This document shows, piece by piece, positions 13,445 through 17,224 of a stretch of 17,224 nucleotides of DNA (the stretch's first letter is position 1; every line of letters starts with the position of its first letter). Origin of the DNA: Candidatus Adiutrix sp. (lineage in GTDB: Bacteria; Desulfobacterota; Desulfarculia; Adiutricales; Adiutricaceae); the NCBI GenBank assembly GCA_031283395.1, contig JAITBV010000072.1, positions 1 to 17,224 on the forward strand, read 5' to 3'. The position numbers were made by a program, and so were the translations under genes. Below the pieces are notes generated by a model. That model ran no database searches. It was not told the DNA's origin and saw nothing but the letters and a program-made list of their open reading frames with translations.

Positions 13445-16291
13445 GTGAAACCCAAGCGCAGACTGACCCAGATAATCGCCCTCCTCCTGTCAGGCGTCAC
13501 CTTGGTCTCCATTCTTCTGATCGGAGCCCTGTGGATACGATTTGAGGCGCAAAGGTCGAAAGACGAGAGTCTTAGGCTCAGGCGGGAATTCATAGACAAC
13601 CGGAAAACCTACATCAGCCTGGAGACCGGCCGCATCTGCGGTTACATGGAGGCCCAGCGGCAGTCCAGCGAAATACAATTCCTCAAAGCCATTCGGGAAC
13701 GGGTCCATGAGGCCTACAATCTGGTGGAGTCCATGAACTCCTCCGCCTTGATCGCGCCGGAAAACCAGGCCGTGATCCAACGCCTCATACTGGCCGCCTT
13801 GAAGGGCTTGAGTTCAACCGGCAACCGCAGTCAGTATTACGTTTTTACTCTCTCCGGGCAACAACTTTTGAGTTCCGTGGATTACGGCTCAAACGGCTCC
13901 ACCCTCCAATGGATGGACTCCAACGATTTTTCCAATCCGGCCGCCTTTTTGGACGTGGTCAATAACCTGAGCCTGAACAAGGAGGGATTTTTCCGCTACA
14001 ACAATATCCAAGGTTTGAAAGGGGCTGAGGGGGGTGACCACGGTGAAAATCAGGTCGTCTACTTGAAACTATTTGAACCTTTCAACTGGATAATCGGCAC
14101 CGGCGAATACCTTGAGGCCTGGGGCTCCGGCATCCGGACCGAACTGGTGGATTGGGCGGCCAACATGACCATGCCTGAAGACACCTACCTGATGATCCTC
14201 AATTATGACGGCGACATCCTGGCCCATCCCGAATTTGACCGGATCGGTCAAAACGTCTATGCCGAGGGCGGCGACCAGAATTTTATAAGGTTTATCTCCG
14301 AAATAATCAGAGGAGCCAAAGATCGGTCCAAGGACTTTATCCCCTACACCGCAGCCACCCCCCAAAACGGCAAAACAAACGAATATATCGCCTACTACCG
14401 GGCCATTCCCGCCTGGCACTGGGTAGTGGTGACCTGGTTTTATTTCAATGATTTGGATGACGTCCTGGCCCAGCGGCAGGCCGCCCTGGCCGAAAGCGTC
14501 CAACGGCAGATAAGCAACATCGCCTCCATTTCCATCGTCCTGCTCCTGGCCGGGCTCTTGACCTCCCGCCTCCTGGCCGTCCGGTCCGCCCGCAGTTTCT
14601 CGGCTTTCTTCGCCTTTTTCGAGCAGGCCGCCGATACTTCCAGGGAAATAAACATTGCCGATCAACCTTTCGAGGAATTCGCCCGGCTGGCGGTGGCCGC
14701 CAACCATATGATCAGGCAACGCCAGGAGGCCACCACCCTTTTGCGGGAGAGTGAACTAAAATTCAAAACTATTTTCGATCTTTCGCCCCAGGTCATAACC
14801 ATATCCACCCTGGAAGGGGTGCTGGTGAACGCCAACGAAGAATACCTGAAATTTTCCCGCCTTGATTTCACAAAAGCCTTGGGCCGGCCCCTGGAAGACA
14901 GTTTTTTCCTGTCTATCGATGCCAGGTTGGACCTGTGGCGACTCCTCCAGGAGGAAGGCTCGGTCGCCGGCCGTGAATTGACCGGTCACGACGCCGAAGG
15001 CCGTCCGTTGACCTTCCTGGTCTTTGGCAAAACCATCACCCTGGCCGCGTCCACCTTCGTTCTTCTGGTTCTGACCGATGTCACCGCCCTTAAATCCGCC
15101 GAAAAGGAGAAATTGATCCTTCAGGAGAAGCTGTCACGCTCCACCCAGATGGAGGCCATGGGGCTGATGGCCGCCGAAGTGGCCCATGACCTCAACAACA
15201 TCCTCTCCGGCATCATAGGGTATCCCCAACTCTTGTTGATGGACCCTAACCTAACCGACAAACAGAAGGACGCTCTGAACGAGATGCTTGATACCGGGCA
15301 GCGGGCCGCCGCCGTGGTCAAGGACCTGGTGACCATTGCCCGGGGTGTGGCCAGCGCCAAGTCCAGCCTGGCGGTCAATGAAATCATCACCGGCTACGCC
15401 AATTCACCGGAATGCAGGAAACTTCAGGATCTTTTCCCGGCCATAAAATTAGAATTGGAACTTGATCCGGAGTCCGGTCACATCAACGGCTCCATCATCC
15501 ATCTCTCCAAAGTGGTTATGAACCTCGTTTCCAACGCCTTTGAGGCTTTTCCCAGGGAACGGACCGATGGGGTGGTCAAAATTCGGACCGGCCTGGTCGA
15601 CTTAGACGGGAAATTGCCCGGCTATCAGGGCTCGAACCCGGTGGATCCGGGCCACTACGCCAAGATAGCGGTGGCTGACAACGGGCCCGGCATTTCCGCC
15701 CAGGACGTGGACAAGATTTTCGAGCCTTTCTATTCCAATAAACCCAAGGAACGTAGCGGCACGGGCCTGGGGCTGGCCATTGTCTGGAACACCATGATTG
15801 ACCATAATGGCTACCTGGCGCTGGAAACCGGCCCGGCAGGAACCATATTCAGCCTCTATTTCAAAAATATCGCGGAACAGGCCGCCGCCGCAGCCAAAAA
15901 GAAAGACTTGGGTGGGTTCCAGGGTCGGGGCGAGCGCATCCTGGTGGTGGACGACGTGGACATCCAGCGCAAACTGGCCACCAAGATGCTCACCAAGCTG
16001 GGCTACACCCCGGTTGCCGTGCCCTCCGGAGAAGCCGCTGTGGAATATCTGAAACAACAGGATGTGGACTTGGTCATTTTGGACATGATCATGCGTCCCG
16101 GCATCAACGGCCGGGAAACCTACGGCCTGATCATGGAATTCAAGCCTCATCAGAAGGCCATCATTGCCAGCGGCATGGCTGAGAGTGAAGAAGTGGCCAA
16201 GGCCCAAGCCATGGGCGCCGGCCAGTTCGTCAATAAGCCCTACACCATTGAAGATATCGCCGCAGCCGTGAAAAAAGCCCTCGCCGATTAG
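13445..16291 (+). CDS. Hybrid sensor histidine kinase: double Cache, PAS, HisKA, HATPase, REC
   Basis: A 948-residue membrane sensor kinase with attached receiver (numbered from GTG 13445). TM1 (9-31) and TM2 (359-379) enclose a periplasmic sensor of about 330 residues with two Cache-type modules; the first ends in the Cache_2-like motif NWIIGTGEYLEAW (214-226), while the second has lost the GTG (WHWVVVTWFYFNDLDD, 324-339). A PAS domain (about 436-550) follows. HisKA carries His581 in VAHDLNN, a type common in deltaproteobacterial hybrids. HATPase_c has N-box NLVSNAFEAF (693-702), DNGPGIS (745-751) and GTGLGLAIV (772-780). An Ala/Lys linker leads to the receiver (830-948) with Asp836/Asp837, phospho-acceptor Asp880 and Lys931. 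An upstream ATG at 13313 would start inside the EF-G gene and adds no domain, so I reject it. The AGG about 9 nt before the GTG is weak, so the start is uncertain. Ligand and output are unknown. Confidence 0.9.
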   Translation: MKPKRRLTQIIALLLSGVTLVSILLIGALWIRFEAQRSKDESLRLRREFIDNRKTYISLETGRICGYMEAQRQSSEIQFLKAIRERVHEAYNLVESMNSSALIAPENQAVIQRLILAALKGLSSTGNRSQYYVFTLSGQQLLSSVDYGSNGSTLQWMDSNDFSNPAAFLDVVNNLSLNKEGFFRYNNIQGLKGAEGGDHGENQVVYLKLFEPFNWIIGTGEYLEAWGSGIRTELVDWAANMTMPEDTYLMILNYDGDILAHPEFDRIGQNVYAEGGDQNFIRFISEIIRGAKDRSKDFIPYTAATPQNGKTNEYIAYYRAIPAWHWVVVTWFYFNDLDDVLAQRQAALAESVQRQISNIASISIVLLLAGLLTSRLLAVRSARSFSAFFAFFEQAADTSREINIADQPFEEFARLAVAANHMIRQRQEATTLLRESELKFKTIFDLSPQVITISTLEGVLVNANEEYLKFSRLDFTKALGRPLEDSFFLSIDARLDLWRLLQEEGSVAGRELTGHDAEGRPLTFLVFGKTITLAASTFVLLVLTDVTALKSAEKEKLILQEKLSRSTQMEAMGLMAAEVAHDLNNILSGIIGYPQLLLMDPNLTDKQKDALNEMLDTGQRAAAVVKDLVTIARGVASAKSSLAVNEIITGYANSPECRKLQDLFPAIKLELELDPESGHINGSIIHLSKVVMNLVSNAFEAFPRERTDGVVKIRTGLVDLDGKLPGYQGSNPVDPGHYAKIAVADNGPGISAQDVDKIFEPFYSNKPKERSGTGLGLAIVWNTMIDHNGYLALETGPAGTIFSLYFKNIAEQAAAAAKKKDLGGFQGRGERILVVDDVDIQRKLATKMLTKLGYTPVAVPSGEAAVEYLKQQDVDLVILDMIMRPGINGRETYGLIMEFKPHQKAIIASGMAESEEVAKAQAMGAGQFVNKPYTIEDIAAAVKKALAD

Positions 16292-16310
16292 TTAATACCG
16301 GTTAAAAGCC

Positions 16311-17189
16311 TCAGTTGCCGGGCCTCCGGGCCAGAGTCACCACCCGCTGGTGGCCAGCCAGGTCGCGGAGAACTTCTTCCACAACCAACCCGGCCCCTTC
16401 GGCCGAAACAGTCAGGGCGGCCAGGGAGGCCGGCCATATCTCCAGGATGAGCCGGCCGTCTGGCTCCAGGAAGCCGGGAGAGTCCGCCGCCAGGCGGCGA
16501 ATGAGAGCCAGACCCTCCGGCCCGCCGTCCAAGGCCAGGTGAGGTTCGTGATCCTTGACGTCGGGCATCAAGCCGGCCATTTCCGCCCCGGGGATATAAG
16601 GCAGATTGGCGCAGGCAAGGTGGAAGCTCCGTCCGGCCAGAGGCGCGGCCAGGTCACCCCGGATGAAGTCCACCCGGCCTTCCAAGCCGAGAGCCCTGGC
16701 ATTGGCCAGGGCCAAATCCAGGGCCTCCGGCGATATGTCCACGGCGCTGATTTCGGCCTGCGGAAGATTTGCGGCCAAGGCCAAGGCTATGGCCCCTCCC
16801 CCGCATCCTATATCCGCCACCTTAAGGGCTTCATCCGGCCAATGTTTTCTGGCCAGACGCAGAGCCTCATCCACCAAATGCTCAGTCTCCGGCCGGGGGA
16901 TAAGGGCGGCCGGGGTGGTTGTCAACTTCAGGCCGTAAAATTCCTTTTCGCCCAGGATATAAGCCACTGGCTCGCGTCGAGCCCGGCGCCGGACCAGTTC
17001 CCGATACTGGTCAAGTTCCCCCGGTTCGACCTGCCGTTCGAAGCCGACGTAAAGCTGGATTTTAGGCAGGGCCAGCACTCTGGCCAGCAAGAGTTCCGCG
17101 TCCAGGCGGGGAGTGCTTGAACCCTTGCCGGCCAAAAAATCAGTAGTGGCGCTCAAAAGGCGGACCACGGTCCAGATTTCCCCGGTCAT
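16311..17189 (-). CDS. prmC: Release factor glutamine methyltransferase (PrmC/HemK)
   Basis: SAM-dependent enzyme that methylates the glutamine of the GGQ motif in peptide-chain release factors RF1 and RF2 in the cytoplasm. The 292-residue length is typical. It has the N-terminal helical release-factor-binding domain (about 1-80, with REPVAYILGEKEFYG at 72-86), PRPETEHLVDEAL (99-110), the SAM-binding motif VADIGCGGGAIALALA (124-139), the acidic AVDIS (149-153) and the substrate-binding ANLPYIP (194-200), a known variant of the family NPPY motif, followed by LALDGGPEGL (218-227). It starts in an ATGA overlap with the upstream gene, whose last codons look like prfA, the usual operon partner encoding its substrate. 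GGGGAT lies a few bases upstream of the ATG. It ends 19 bp from the convergent kinase gene with no terminator visible between them. Confidence 0.95.
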   Translation of the reverse strand: MTGEIWTVVRLLSATTDFLAGKGSSTPRLDAELLLARVLALPKIQLYVGFERQVEPGELDQYRELVRRRARREPVAYILGEKEFYGLKLTTTPAALIPRPETEHLVDEALRLARKHWPDEALKVADIGCGGGAIALALAANLPQAEISAVDISPEALDLALANARALGLEGRVDFIRGDLAAPLAGRSFHLACANLPYIPGAEMAGLMPDVKDHEPHLALDGGPEGLALIRRLAADSPGFLEPDGRLILEIWPASLAALTVSAEGAGLVVEEVLRDLAGHQRVVTLARRPGN

Positions 17190-17224
17190 TTATCCCCGGT
17201 CAGCCTTTGGGCCTGGAAATGAGC
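17186..17224 (-). CDS. prfA: Peptide chain release factor 1, last 12 codons (partial)
   Basis: The frame entering from the right edge reads AHFQAQRLTGDK and stops at TGA 17186-17188, overlapping the prmC ATG by 4 bp. The HFQAQRL ending resembles the DQAxxL tail of RF1, and prfA-prmC is a very common gene order, but only 12 residues are visible, so the call rests mainly on context. Confidence 0.6.
   Translation of the reverse strand, partial: AHFQAQRLTGDK

Noticed and set aside
15602..16207. Minus-strand open frame opposite the kinase HATPase and receiver domains
   Set aside because: It is histidine- and glycine-rich low-information translation opposite highly conserved kinase motifs.
16292..16310. 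Terminator between the convergent hybrid kinase and prmC genes
   Set aside because: The 19-bp gap contains only a short TTAA/ACCGGT-type symmetry, without a stable hairpin or T-run.
16350..17120. Plus-strand open frame of 256 codons opposite prmC
   Set aside because: prmC on the other strand shows all methyltransferase motifs; this frame has none.
1..17224. Mobile element, CRISPR, phage or toxin-antitoxin content
   Set aside because: No integrase, transposase, terminal inverted repeats, spacer array or small toxin-like gene pair was found on either strand; the window looks like stable chromosome.

Overview
The window looks like chromosomal DNA of a GC-rich Gram-negative bacterium, probably a member of the former Deltaproteobacteria (Desulfobacterota-like). 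The grounds are a proteobacterial-type sigma-32 carrying the RpoH box, a LolB/DUF4292-like outer-membrane lipoprotein downstream of a secreted TPR protein, an elongation factor G paralogue of divergent type, and large Cache/GAF sensor kinases. This placement comes from protein character only; no 16S rRNA or other marker is present. Nothing suggests recent mobile DNA: I see no integrase, transposase, tRNA, rRNA or CRISPR array, and base composition is even apart from one AT-rich promoter island near 6000.

Left half, minus strand. From right to left a tight run glgA (glycogen synthase) - triple-GAF sensor histidine kinase - membrane metallophosphoesterase occupies 5920 down to 777, with gaps of 2 and 6 bp, so it is probably one transcript. 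It starts from a near-consensus sigma-70 promoter at 6001-6029. lepA (elongation factor 4), cut by the window edge at position 1, follows and has its own promoter at 743-771.

Centre, plus strand. A divergent regulatory region (5921-6288) separates glgA from rpoH. It holds back-to-back promoters, a direct repeat over the glgA promoter, a small palindrome over the rpoH -35, and inverted repeats able to fold the rpoH leader. rpoH carries an unusual proline-rich N-terminal tail built of a nine-residue repeat. It is followed by five overlapping or closely spaced genes: a secreted TPR protein, a LolB-like lipoprotein, an unrecognised exported protein, an unrecognised small acidic protein, and an EF-G-like GTPase. 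The first four after rpoH are linked by 29-bp, ATGA and GTGA overlaps. This is the most interesting unit of the window: a heat-shock-type sigma factor placed ahead of an envelope lipoprotein module and a translation factor.

Right end. A hybrid histidine kinase (double Cache sensor, PAS, HisKA, HATPase, REC) lies downstream of the EF-G gene, probably with its own promoter. Convergent to it on the minus strand is prmC (release-factor glutamine methyltransferase), joined by an ATGA overlap to the last codons of what is almost certainly prfA.

Overall this is mostly core chromosomal content: translation, glycogen synthesis, stress sigma factor, envelope and signalling. The points worth following are the RpoH repeat tail, the rpoH leader and operon, the EF-G that lacks the usual domain IV histidine, and the kinase and phosphoesterase linked to glgA.
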